A DNA stretch of 64,000 bases from Actinacidiphila acididurans (GTDB lineage Bacteria; Actinomycetota; Actinomycetes; Streptomycetales; Streptomycetaceae), in contig NZ_JADKYB010000021.1 of assembly GCF_016918855.1 (NCBI RefSeq), forward strand, positions 108,325 to 172,324. The letters run 5' to 3'. Positions within the stretch are counted from its first letter, which is position 1. The number at the start of each line of letters is the position of its first letter. The position numbers were made by a program, and so were the translations under genes. The notes under the pieces were generated by a model. That model was not told the DNA's origin. It ran no database searches and was given only the letters and a program-made list of their open reading frames with translations. Shown one piece after another: positions 53,262-61,814 of the stretch.

Positions 53262-55250
53262 ATGAACTGGATCACGCGAGACCTGTTACCCCTGCGCCCA
53301 CGCCGGGCCGCGCCGATGGCGGTGGCAGTGGTAGTGGTAGTGGCAGCAGCCATAAATGCGCTGACGAGCGCCGCCCCCGGCATGTCCCAGGCCGCCGCCA
53401 CCGCCGCTGTGTCGACCGTGCCGAGGCCGATCGCGCCGGCCGGAGCGCAACTTGCCGCGTCGTGGGCCGGGCCCCTGAGCACCGCGGGGCGCTACATCGT
53501 CGACGCGAACGGCAACCGCTTCAAGCTCAAGGCGGGCAACTGGGAGGGAGCCCAGGGCACCTGGGAGGGCAGCGGTGCCGTTGACGATCCCGCGAACAAC
53601 CACGCCGGGGAACCGGCGTTCGACATGCCGCTCGGCCTGGACCGCGCGTCGATCGCGCAGATCCTGACCGGCTTCCACAGCCTCGGCCTCAACAGCATCA
53701 GGCTGCCGTTCTCCAATGCGATGATCCACGAGACGACGCCGGTGCCCGACTCCGCCGTCGCCGCCAACCCGCAACTGCGCGGAGACACCCCGCTCCAGGT
53801 CTACGACGCCGTGGTCACGGCACTGACCGGCGACGGTTTCGCGGTGATCCTCAACAATCACACCACCACCTCCCGCTGGTGCTGCGGTGTGGACGGCAAT
53901 GAGCGCTGGAACAGCGGGCAGACCACGCAGCAGTGGGAGGCCGACTGGCTGTTCATGGTCGACCGCTACAAGGCCGACAAGCGCGTGGTCGGCGCGGATC
54001 TGCGCAATGAAGTGCGCCGGGACGTGCTCGACGACCCGAACTGGGGCCTGGGCGACGCGCACGACGAGTACGCCGCCTTCGAAGAGGCGGGCAACAGGAT
54101 ACTGACCGCCGACCCGGACCTGCTGATCGTCATGGAGGGCATCAACTGGTACGGCATCCCGCTCGACGGGCTGCCGCACGGCCGGCCGATGCTCACGCCG
54201 GTGGCGACGCTGTCCAACACCCTGATCGAGTCGAACAAGCTGGTGTACGCGGCCCACTTCTACGCCTATACGGGCCCGGCCAACAGCGGGGCGGCCTCCG
54301 GGCTCGGGGCCACCAGCGACCCGAAGTACGAGGACCTCACCCCGGCCCAGCTCGCCTCCGTGGTGAATCAGGAAGCACTGTTCGTCACCCAGGCCGGGCA
54401 GCACTTCACCGCCCCGGTGTGGGTCAGCGAATTCGGCGCGGCCGGCCGCGGCGAGGCGGACCAGAAGGAACAGGCGTGGTTCGACGCGTTCACCGACATC
54501 CTGATCCGGAACGACACCGACTTCGCGTTGTGGCCCCTGGTCGGCTGGACCGCGGCCGACGGAACGCCGCAGGACAACTGGGCCGCGCTGTCGTACGACC
54601 GGGCCGGACATCCGCTGAGCATCACCGATCCCGGCGACTGGCGGTCGGCGGACTGGAACAAGCTGGTCACCGCCCCGAGCGCGACCGGCCCGGTCGCACC
54701 GCCCGACCACTGGAACATGCTCGACCTGGACTTCGCGGACGCCGACGTCTCCAGCACCATGCTCGCGCTGCCGGACTGGTCCTACGGCAATCGCAAGGGC
54801 GTCTGCCCGGACACCGAGCGCCTCGTCGGGCTCGGCCGTGGCGACAGCCGCGGCCTGTGCACGGACTCGGGCGAACCGCAGCGGTCCACCGGCGCGTACA
54901 CCGTGGTGACCGACGAGCGGTACGTGACCGAGGGCGACTGGGCCTCCGGGTACAGCAAGCTCCAGTGCCCCGACAACACCCTCGCCGTGGGCTACAGCGT
55001 GAACAACAACGCCATGGCGGCGCTGCTGTGCGCACCCACCGCGGCTCCCCTGCCCACAACCGGGCGTGACGTCTGGTTCGACCACGGCGACAACCGCCCC
55101 GCGACCGGCGGCTCCACGGCCAGCGACTGGGCGCCCGGCTCCTACAAGGGCCAGTGCGCGGACAACGAGTACGCGGCCGGCGTCGCCTACACCTGGAGTT
55201 GGACCGCCGGCGGCGTCCCCGCGGCTCTCCTGTGCCGACCCCTGAGGTGA
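53262..55250 (+). CDS. Secreted GH5-type glycoside hydrolase with Cys-containing tail
   Basis: 662 aa. N-terminal signal region: basic start, then a valine-rich core (about 18-35). Catalytic domain about 75-470: 'LGLNSIRLPFSNAMI', 'FAVILNNHTTTSRWCC', acid/base Glu250 in ADLRNE and nucleophile Glu390 in VWVSEFG, the GH5 arrangement; likely a cellulase or related beta-glucanase. The last 175 residues (about 485-662) contain three related blocks ('GNRKGVCPDTERLVGLGRGD', 'YSKLQCPDNTLAVGYSVNNN', 'YKGQCADNEYAAGVAYTWSW') that look like a sugar-binding or tail module. ATG at 53262; the frame extends upstream but the signal peptide fixes the start. First gene outside the island. Confidence 0.85.
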   Translation: MNWITRDLLPLRPRRAAPMAVAVVVVVAAAINALTSAAPGMSQAAATAAVSTVPRPIAPAGAQLAASWAGPLSTAGRYIVDANGNRFKLKAGNWEGAQGTWEGSGAVDDPANNHAGEPAFDMPLGLDRASIAQILTGFHSLGLNSIRLPFSNAMIHETTPVPDSAVAANPQLRGDTPLQVYDAVVTALTGDGFAVILNNHTTTSRWCCGVDGNERWNSGQTTQQWEADWLFMVDRYKADKRVVGADLRNEVRRDVLDDPNWGLGDAHDEYAAFEEAGNRILTADPDLLIVMEGINWYGIPLDGLPHGRPMLTPVATLSNTLIESNKLVYAAHFYAYTGPANSGAASGLGATSDPKYEDLTPAQLASVVNQEALFVTQAGQHFTAPVWVSEFGAAGRGEADQKEQAWFDAFTDILIRNDTDFALWPLVGWTAADGTPQDNWAALSYDRAGHPLSITDPGDWRSADWNKLVTAPSATGPVAPPDHWNMLDLDFADADVSSTMLALPDWSYGNRKGVCPDTERLVGLGRGDSRGLCTDSGEPQRSTGAYTVVTDERYVTEGDWASGYSKLQCPDNTLAVGYSVNNNAMAALLCAPTAAPLPTTGRDVWFDHGDNRPATGGSTASDWAPGSYKGQCADNEYAAGVAYTWSWTAGGVPAALLCRPLR

Positions 55251-55472
55251 CGGTGTCGCCGGCCGACCGCACCCTTGGCAATGATCAGGGAAAATCTCCC
55301 CGCCCTTGACGCCTTTCGACGCCGTTTGTCCGGATGGCCGGGCCGTAACTCCCAGGTCGCACAGCGTGGAGTTCCTTAGTGTTCCGCGTGTACATCCTGT
55401 GAAGGCGGCGGCTCGGCCACCACCCCGAGCCTGCCTGCCCGCTCACTTCGACTTGGGGGGAAAACGAACTCG

Positions 55473-56900
55473 ATGAAACGGCATGCCCTGCGCCGCCGTA
55501 CCGCGGCGCTCGCCGTGGTCCTGGCCGCCTCCGCGACCGGTGCCCTGACCGGTACCGCCCCGGCCGCGGCCACCACCACCCCGCCGGTGATCACGCTGCA
55601 GGCGCCACTGCCGGCGGCGGTTCCGGCCGGCGTCACGAAGGGCATCGCGAGCACCGTCCAGCCGTCCTTCGTCTTCCGGACCACCGCACCCACGGTGAAC
55701 ACGGACGCCACGCTCACCATCGACGCGCGGAAACTGGCCAAGGTCGCCCACGTGACCTTCTCGCAGAACTGCACCGTCAAAGCCTTCGTCGCCACCTGCT
55801 CGGAGTTCTTCTCCGGGCAGAACCTGACTCCGAACACGGGGCTCGCCAGCGCCACGTACATGGACATCAGCACGCTCAAGGGCGTCCCGACGGGAACCAC
55901 CGGGACGTATACGGTCACCGGCACCGCGGCCCACGCGAAGATCGTGGGGGCGAGCGGCTCCGTAGTGGTCGGCGGGCCGGCCCTCAGCCAGACCTTGACG
56001 AAGAACTACACCAACCTCAAGGTCGGTTCGACCGTGAGCGAGCCGGTACGCTTCAGCAACATCGGAACACGCCCCGCCGCCGCGGCCACGATCATCCTCA
56101 TGACCTCGCCCGGGCTGGACTTCGCGACGCGCTACGCCAACTGCAAGTACAGCGCGGCCACGAACTCCGTGACCAGCGGTGTGGCACTGTGCACCATCCC
56201 CGGACCGGTGCGTGTCGCAGAGACCGCGCAACTGAGCACCCCCGTGCAACTGCGCGTCAACTCGACGGCGTACTACACCTATCTGGACACGATCACCGCA
56301 CCGGCCTCCGACCCGACGCTGGCCTGGGTTCTCAAGGGCCGCACCTGGAAGCAGGGCACGGGCACCAAGCTCGGGCTGCACGTGATCACGGCCGGGCGCG
56401 TCACCTCGGCGACCGCGAGCACCGTCTCCTTGCAGCAGAGCGGATCCAACACCGACTATCAGATCGCAAGCCTTCAGGCCCTCAACACGGCGAACTTCGG
56501 CGTCTCCGGCGCCACGGTCACCGCCGCCCAGGGACAGACGGCCAAGCTGACCTTCCGCATGGCCAACCACGGTCCCGCGACGATCTTCTACCGCAGCGGC
56601 GACACTCTGGGCGTCAAGGTCACCATCCCGCCGGGCACCACCGTCGTGGGCTCGTCCGCCAACTGCTCCCCGTCGATCGTGGACGACCCGACGGTAAAGG
56701 CGCACGGCCCGTACTCCTGCTCGGGCAGCTACCTGGTCCCCAGGTCCCAGGAGTACACCTACACGATCACGCTCCGGGTGGACACGGTCATCCCCCACGC
56801 CAAGGGCCAGGTCGCCATGGACTGGAGCCCGAACCCCACCTGGCGCCCGGCGTTCGACACGGTGGCGAGCGACGACAGCCGGGACCTGATCGTCAACTGA
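55473..56900 (+). CDS. Secreted repeat-domain protein, hypothetical
   Basis: 475 aa. Clear signal peptide: 'MKRHALRRRTAALAVVLAAS', then a cleavage-type ATGALTGTAPAAA. The rest is Ser/Thr/Val-rich beta-sandwich sequence with at least two DUF11-like or CARDB-like segments ('SEPVRFSNIGTRPAAAATII', 'QTAKLTFRMANHGPATIFYR'). Six cysteines could form disulfides ('FSQNCTVKAFVATCSEF', 'YANCKYSA...VALCTIPG', 'SANCSP...YSCSG'). No LPXTG or anchor. Likely an extracellular adhesion or structural protein; function unknown. ATG at 55473. Confidence 0.75.
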   Translation: MKRHALRRRTAALAVVLAASATGALTGTAPAAATTTPPVITLQAPLPAAVPAGVTKGIASTVQPSFVFRTTAPTVNTDATLTIDARKLAKVAHVTFSQNCTVKAFVATCSEFFSGQNLTPNTGLASATYMDISTLKGVPTGTTGTYTVTGTAAHAKIVGASGSVVVGGPALSQTLTKNYTNLKVGSTVSEPVRFSNIGTRPAAAATIILMTSPGLDFATRYANCKYSAATNSVTSGVALCTIPGPVRVAETAQLSTPVQLRVNSTAYYTYLDTITAPASDPTLAWVLKGRTWKQGTGTKLGLHVITAGRVTSATASTVSLQQSGSNTDYQIASLQALNTANFGVSGATVTAAQGQTAKLTFRMANHGPATIFYRSGDTLGVKVTIPPGTTVVGSSANCSPSIVDDPTVKAHGPYSCSGSYLVPRSQEYTYTITLRVDTVIPHAKGQVAMDWSPNPTWRPAFDTVASDDSRDLIVN

Positions 56901-57036
56901 CGCTCCTCGACGTACCCGTACCGCGGCTGCGCGGCCCCTGTCCGCCGTCCCCCGACGGTGGGCAGGGGCGTCCGGCGCGCCCCCCTGCGGTACACCTGAG
57001 CGGGGAGAAGCCGAGGAAGAAGAGGGAGGGCCGGAC

Positions 57037-58053
57037 GTGAAGCGGGCGGCGACGGGGGCGTTGGTGGGGCTGGCCGTCGGGGATGCCATGGGGTTTCCGA
57101 CGGAATTCAACGGCATGGAGCAGATCGCCGCGAAGTTCGGGCCGTGGCGGGGCATGGCGTTGCCGGTTTCCTCGGGGACGGCGTACGTCACCGACGACAC
57201 GCAGATGACGCTGGCGCTGGGGGAAGGGCTGGCCGAGGCGCTGGGGGACGGCGACGGAGGATTGACGGCGGAGCGGCTGGAGGCGGCGGTACGGCCGCGG
57301 TTCGTCGAGTGGTGTTTCTCGCCGGAGAACAATCGTGCGCCCGGGACGACGTGTCTGCGGGCGTGCGAGGCGCTGAGCGCCGGGGGTGCGTGGCAGGCGG
57401 CCAGCGTGGTGGGGTCCAAGGGGTGCGGGGCGAACATGCGGGTCGCGCCGATCGGGCTGGTGCCCGGGCTGGACGAGCGGCAGGGCTCGGGGGCGGCGCA
57501 GTTGCAGGCCGCCCTCACGCACGGCCACCCCACCGCGCTGGCCGCGAGCGACCTGACCGCGTACACCGTACGGCTGCTGGCCCAGGGCACCGGGCCGGCC
57601 GAACTCCTGCCCGCGCTGCGCGACTACGCCCACCGCGGTCGCGGCCACTACCGCGCCGACTGGCTGGGGGACCTGGCCGAATACGCGCAGGATCCGGACC
57701 GGGACTCCTTCGCCACGCGCGGCTGGGACGAGTGCCTGGCCGTACTCGACCGGCTGGAGGACGCGCTCCGCTCGCCCGATCCGGAGGCCGACCCGTGCCT
57801 GGCCACCGGGGCGGGGTGGATCGCCGAGGAGGCGCTGGTCACCGGGCTCTACTGCTTCCTGCTGCTGCCCGACGATCCGCCGGCGGTGGTACGCCGGGCC
57901 GCGTACTCCTCCGGTGACTCCGACTCCATCGCCGCGCTGGCCGGGGCCTTCGCCGGTGCCTGGCACGGGGCGGACGCCTGGCCCGAGGAGTGGGTACGCG
58001 ACATCGAGTACCGCGACCGGCTGCTCGCGCTGGGCGCGGCCTGGGACGCCTGA
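57037..58053 (+). CDS. ADP-ribosylglycohydrolase (DraG-type)
   Basis: 338 aa. Dimetal site: 'GDAMGFPTEF' and TDDTQM (52-57) near the N-terminus, and GDSDSIAALAGAFAGA near the C-terminus, all standard for DraG/ARH enzymes that remove ADP-ribose from proteins or other acceptors. GTG at 57037, GGGAGGG 7 bases upstream. Single gene; no ADP-ribosyltransferase is adjacent. The stop codon lies at the beginning of a short repeat array. Confidence 0.9.
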   Translation: MKRAATGALVGLAVGDAMGFPTEFNGMEQIAAKFGPWRGMALPVSSGTAYVTDDTQMTLALGEGLAEALGDGDGGLTAERLEAAVRPRFVEWCFSPENNRAPGTTCLRACEALSAGGAWQAASVVGSKGCGANMRVAPIGLVPGLDERQGSGAAQLQAALTHGHPTALAASDLTAYTVRLLAQGTGPAELLPALRDYAHRGRGHYRADWLGDLAEYAQDPDRDSFATRGWDECLAVLDRLEDALRSPDPEADPCLATGAGWIAEEALVTGLYCFLLLPDDPPAVVRRAAYSSGDSDSIAALAGAFAGAWHGADAWPEEWVRDIEYRDRLLALGAAWDA

Positions 58054-58122
58054 TCCGTACGCGAGACGCTTGAACCGTACGGGACGCGCCTGATCCGTAC
58101 GGCCAGGCGCCTGGCCCGTACG
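58044..58122. repeat. Degenerate 20-bp repeat array at the end of the ADP-ribosylglycohydrolase gene
   Basis: Four units around (G)GACGCCTGATCCGTACG, GAGACGCTTGAACCGTACG, GGACGCGCCTGATCCGTACG, GCCAGGCGCCTGGCCCGTACG. The first unit contains the gene's own TGA stop. Confidence 0.6.
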
Positions 58123-58148
58123 CGATGCCGGCAGCCGGGCCGGAGGCG

Positions 58149-59240
58149 TCAAAGCCCCGCCCGGGCCTCCAGGTAGAGCTGGACGAACGCCTCGACCTTG
58201 GCCCGGATGATCCAGGGGTCGAAGGGCTTGACCAGGTAGTCGACGGCGCCGGCGGTGTAGCCGCGGAACATGTGGGACGGGTCGCGGTCCATCGCCGTCA
58301 GGAAGATGATCGGGATATTGCGGGTACGGGCCCGGCGCTTGATGTGGAGGGCGGTCTCGTAGCCGTCCATGCCGGGCATCTGGACGTCGAGCAGGATGAC
58401 GGCGAATCCGGTGGCGTTCAGGAGCGCCTTGAGCGCCGCCTCGCCGGAGTCCGCGGTGACGACCTCGTGGCCGAGCCCGGCCAGGACCGCTTCGAGGGCC
58501 AGCAGGTTGGCCTGCTTGTCGTCGACGGCCAGGATCCGCGCGGCCGGTGGTCGCGCTACGGGTACGGGGTCCGGCCGCGGCACCGGAATCGGCCCCTCCG
58601 CGATCGCCATCTGACGCTCCAGCACATCGCAGCGCGACTCGGCGAGCATCACCCGCAGCCGCGTCTCCTCCAGGTCCGTCTCCAGCGAGCCGATCTGGTC
58701 CTGCAGTCTGCGGCGTTCGGCCCGCAGGTCGTCGGCGTCCGCGGGCTCGGCGGTGACCGGTCCGGTGCGGCCGCGTTCGGCCGTCCACCGGTTCTCCAGC
58801 AGGCCGATCCGCATTTCGAGGTCGGCGATCCGGTGCTGGCGGTCCAGCAGCGCGTCGCCGATGACGTCCTCCCGTACGGTGGCGCGCCGCGCCTCGCGGT
58901 CGGCGTCGGCCAACTGCTGCTGGAGGAGCCGCACCCCGTCCGCCGCGGGCACGACGGCCTGAAGCGCGCGACGGTGCAGCTCACGTACATGATCCAGGGT
59001 CAGGGTGGTGGCCGGCGCTCCGTGATCGGCCGCCAGGTCGGCGAAGAGGTCGGCCACGAACTCCCAGGGCGGTACGCGAACCCCGCTGAGGTAGCGGGAC
59101 ACCGTCCCCGCGTCGCGGTAGCGCCGCGCGGCGTAACGGCGTACCGACACGCCGAGCCCCGCGAACAGGGTCCGCAGCGCCTGGGCGAACTGCCGGCAGT
59201 CGTCGTTCAAGTCCTCGGCCAGCGGCCGTAATTCGCCCAT
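58149..59240 (-). CDS. HTH-coiled-coil-response regulator fusion
   Basis: 363 aa. Residues 1-90 look like an XRE-type helix-turn-helix ('VRRYAARRYRDAGTVSRYLS') of the Streptomyces kind; about 103-215 is a long coiled coil; 235-360 is a complete receiver domain: acidic Asp240/Asp241, phospho-acceptor Asp285 in 'VILLDVQMPGMDG', Thr315, Lys338 in 'VDYLVKPF'. No output domain follows the receiver, so signalling would run from receiver to N-terminal HTH, the reverse of common layouts. ATG at 59240, AAGGGG upstream. No histidine kinase nearby. Confidence 0.8.
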   Translation of the reverse strand: MGELRPLAEDLNDDCRQFAQALRTLFAGLGVSVRRYAARRYRDAGTVSRYLSGVRVPPWEFVADLFADLAADHGAPATTLTLDHVRELHRRALQAVVPAADGVRLLQQQLADADREARRATVREDVIGDALLDRQHRIADLEMRIGLLENRWTAERGRTGPVTAEPADADDLRAERRRLQDQIGSLETDLEETRLRVMLAESRCDVLERQMAIAEGPIPVPRPDPVPVARPPAARILAVDDKQANLLALEAVLAGLGHEVVTADSGEAALKALLNATGFAVILLDVQMPGMDGYETALHIKRRARTRNIPIIFLTAMDRDPSHMFRGYTAGAVDYLVKPFDPWIIRAKVEAFVQLYLEARAGL

Positions 59241-59454
59241 GGTGCCCCTTCTCGTCGGCCGGCCGGCCGGCCGCCTGCTGCTGCGGCGGCCGGTCCGTCC
59301 TCGCGGTCCGGCACGGGGAGCAGCCGCCCTCACTCGGGTCCTGGCCGCGCCCCGCTGCCGCGGCGGGTCAGCCGCGGCCGCTGACCAGAGTGCCCCCCGC
59401 AACACCGTTGCGCCTAGGCAACGGCATCACGGCAGCGGACGGCAACACCAATGA

Positions 59455-59922
59455 TCAGCGGGGCGGGCCGACCACGACGTTGCCGACGAGGCCGGCGGCC
59501 TCGGCGAGCTTGTCCTGGGTGATCTCGAAGTCCGCGGGACGTGGGGTGGTGACGTCGCGGCCGGCGTGCCGGAACATCTCCTCCATCCCCGCGGGAGTGG
59601 CGATGAGCAGCAGGTCGGCGCGCTCGGACGTGATGCGGTAGCCGTGCGGGATGTTACGGGGCAGGTAGACGATCCCCCCTTCGGACAGCTCGTGGCGCTC
59701 GTCGCCGGCCCAGACCAGCGCCTCGCCCTTCAGGAGCAGGAACACCTCGTCCTCGCGGGTGTGCAGGTGGAAGGGCGGGGCCTCGCCTTTGGCGACGTCG
59801 AACCGTCCGACGGTGAGCTGTCCGTCCGTGGCCCGGCTGTCGAGCAGGATCGAGAACAGGCCGCCGTCGATCCATTCGAGGGTCTGCTGCTGGTCGCGTT
59901 GCGCGAGGTAGGCCATGCTCAT
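59455..59922 (-). CDS. Cupin-domain protein
   Basis: 155 aa single-domain cupin. Motif 1 'PPFHLHTREDEVFLLLKGEA' supplies His-His-Glu; motif 2 'YLPRNIPHGYRI' supplies the last His. Likely a metal-binding oxygenase/isomerase or quercetinase-like enzyme; substrate unknown. ATG at 59922 with AAGGAG 6 bases upstream. Lies 81 bases downstream of the oxidoreductase gene, from which it may be co-transcribed; the gap contains a GTTTCC microsatellite (59945-59965). Confidence 0.87.
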   Translation of the reverse strand: MSMAYLAQRDQQQTLEWIDGGLFSILLDSRATDGQLTVGRFDVAKGEAPPFHLHTREDEVFLLLKGEALVWAGDERHELSEGGIVYLPRNIPHGYRITSERADLLLIATPAGMEEMFRHAGRDVTTPRPADFEITQDKLAEAAGLVGNVVVGPPR

Positions 59923-60003
59923 GACGGTCTCCTTTTCTGTGTCGGTTTCCGTTTCCGTTTCCGTTGGGGTCCCGTGCTTCGGCGAAGAGCCCGGACGTAC
60001 AGC

Positions 60004-60939
60004 TCACGGCACGAGAATCGTCTTGCCCGTCAGCCGGCCGCCATCCGACCGGGCGTGCACCGCGGCCGTTTCGCTCAGCGGCAGGCGGTCCGCGACGTGG
60101 ATCCGCAGCTCGCCCGCGTCGACCCGGGCCGCCAGCCCGGCCAGCTGGGCGGCGTCGCTGCGCGCGAAGACCCGTACGGCCCGCACGTCGCGCGCCGGGT
60201 CGGCGGTCGGGTCGGCGGTGGTGCTGAGGACGACCCCGCCGTCGGCGACGAGGCCGGTGAGCGCGGCGGTCTCCTCCTCGGTGGTGAGGACCAGGTTGAG
60301 GACGACGTCGAACCGCTTCCCGTCCACGGCCTCGGTGAGCGGCCCGGCGACGGTGTGGTCGATGATCCGGTCGGCGCCGTATGCCTGTACGCGGTCGGCG
60401 CTGCGCGGGCTCGCGGTGGCGGTGACCTCGGCCCCGGCGGCGTGGGCGAGCTGGACGGCATAGCCGCCGACCGCGCCGCCGGCGCCGTTGACCAGGACGC
60501 TGCGCCCGGCGGTGAGGGCGGCGTGGTCGAAGAGTGCCTGGAAGGCGGTGAGGCCGGTGGAGGGCAGCGCCGCGGCGTCCGGCAGGTCGACACCGGTGGG
60601 GGCGGCGGCCAGCAGGTCGGCGGGCACGAGCACGTACTCGGCGGCGGCGCCGTCGGCCGTCAGCGGCAGGAAGGCCACCACCTGCGTGCCGGGTCGCGGG
60701 CCGGTCGCTCCGGGGCCGAACGCGGTGACGGTGCCGGCCAGGTCGATGCCAGGGACGTGCGGCAGGTCGAGCGGGAACACCTCCTGGAGCCAGCCGGCCC
60801 GCATCCTGGCGTCGACCAGGTTGAACGAGGTCCCGGCGACCTTCACCAGCGCCTGGCCGGGGCCCGGGACGGGGGTCGGGACGTCCTCGTACGTCAGGAC
60901 GTCGCTGCCGCCGTACCGGTGGAAACGCACTGCCTTCAT
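60004..60939 (-). CDS. NADP-dependent quinone-oxidoreductase-like MDR protein
   Basis: 311 aa zinc-free medium-chain dehydrogenase. 'MKAVRFHRYGGSDVLTYEDV' N-terminus, GroES-like domain, 'VNGAGGAVGGYAVQLAHAAGA' Rossmann nucleotide loop, and 'VLSTTADPTADPARDV'. Reduces quinones or enones with NADPH. ATG at 60939, AAGGAG 8 bases upstream. Divergent from the MarR gene, whose binding sites fill the shared region, so it is the likely target of that regulator, with the cupin downstream. Confidence 0.9.
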   Translation of the reverse strand: MKAVRFHRYGGSDVLTYEDVPTPVPGPGQALVKVAGTSFNLVDARMRAGWLQEVFPLDLPHVPGIDLAGTVTAFGPGATGPRPGTQVVAFLPLTADGAAAEYVLVPADLLAAAPTGVDLPDAAALPSTGLTAFQALFDHAALTAGRSVLVNGAGGAVGGYAVQLAHAAGAEVTATASPRSADRVQAYGADRIIDHTVAGPLTEAVDGKRFDVVLNLVLTTEEETAALTGLVADGGVVLSTTADPTADPARDVRAVRVFARSDAAQLAGLAARVDAGELRIHVADRLPLSETAAVHARSDGGRLTGKTILVP

Positions 60940-60980
60940 GATCGGCTCCTTGGAAGCTCTCTGAGGCTCTCTCCGCACAT

Positions 60981-61093
60981 GCTCCGAATTCGAAGCACGT
61001 GGACCATAACTTGCTGCGAATTCGAAGTGATACCACGCAACGAAGTGACCCTCGTCACAGATCGACGTGCTCTCTGGTGCGAATTCGAAGCAC
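60981..61093. promoter_or_regulatory. Three-site MarR operator array
   Basis: CGAATTCGAAG occurs at 60985-60995, 61017-61027 and 61080-61090, embedded in imperfect palindromes (GCTCCGAATTCGAAGC; GTGCGAATTCGAAGCAC). Spacings are 32 and 63 bases, about three and six helical turns. The third overlaps the region just before TAGGAT (61095-61100), a -10 that makes the MarR mRNA nearly leaderless. Confidence 0.8.
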
Positions 61094-61106
61094 GTAGGAT
61101 TGCCTG

Positions 61107-61739
61107 ATGGCCGACACCGAGGACGACGCCGAGGACGACGCCGCGGCTGACAACCGGGACGGGGCCGGGGCCGGCGCCGCGGAAAGCACCGAGGACCGGC
61201 TCAGCGCCGAGGACGGGGTGGAGCACGACGCGGACGGCGGCCTCGCCCCCCGCCAACTGGCCACCTTCTTCGCGCTCAACGAAGCCGTCAGCCTCCTCCA
61301 GCACGCCGTCGAGCAGCAGTTGCGCGCCGAGGGCGACATCAGCTTCGTCCAGTTCCAGCTCCTGGCCCGGCTGGCCGACGCCAAGGGGCAGCTCACCATG
61401 ACCGAGTTGGCCGACGGCGTCGTGTACAGCCGCAGCGGGCTGACGTACCAGGCGGCCCTGCTGGAGAAGGCGGGCCTCATCACGCGCGGCCCGAGCCCCG
61501 ACGACGAGCGGGCCACCCTCGTGACCATCACCGACGCCGGCCGCGCCCGCGTGGCCCGGGTCCTGCCCGGGCACGTCCAGGTCGCCCGGCGCCTGCTCTT
61601 CGAGCCGATGGACGAGAGCGACGTCGAGCGGCTCGGCGACATCATGACCCGGGTCCGCGATCACATGCGGGCTCAGCCGCCCCGTTCTGCGGCTCCCCGG
61701 TCCAGGTCCCGCAGCGCGGCGGGGCCGGCGCAGTCGTAG
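61107..61739 (+). CDS. MarR-family regulator
   Basis: 210 aa. The first 50 residues are an acidic, disordered-looking extension ('DTEDDAEDDAAADNRDG'). The winged helix (about 75-165) reads 'LLARLADAKGQLTMTELADG', 'VVYSRSGLTYQAALLEKAGL', 'ITRGPSPDDERATLVTITDA'. MarR dimers usually bind phenolics or oxidants and repress a divergent enzyme gene. ATG at 61107, 7 bases after TAGGAT. Controls, by inference, itself and the oxidoreductase/cupin pair. Confidence 0.9.
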   Translation: MADTEDDAEDDAAADNRDGAGAGAAESTEDRLSAEDGVEHDADGGLAPRQLATFFALNEAVSLLQHAVEQQLRAEGDISFVQFQLLARLADAKGQLTMTELADGVVYSRSGLTYQAALLEKAGLITRGPSPDDERATLVTITDAGRARVARVLPGHVQVARRLLFEPMDESDVERLGDIMTRVRDHMRAQPPRSAAPRSRSRSAAGPAQS

Positions 61740-61814
61740 TGGGGCACCTGCGCCCTTACGACCGGCCGGCCGACTCCGCCGCGGCCCGCCCGCCGGCCGG
61801 CCTGACGGTGGTGG

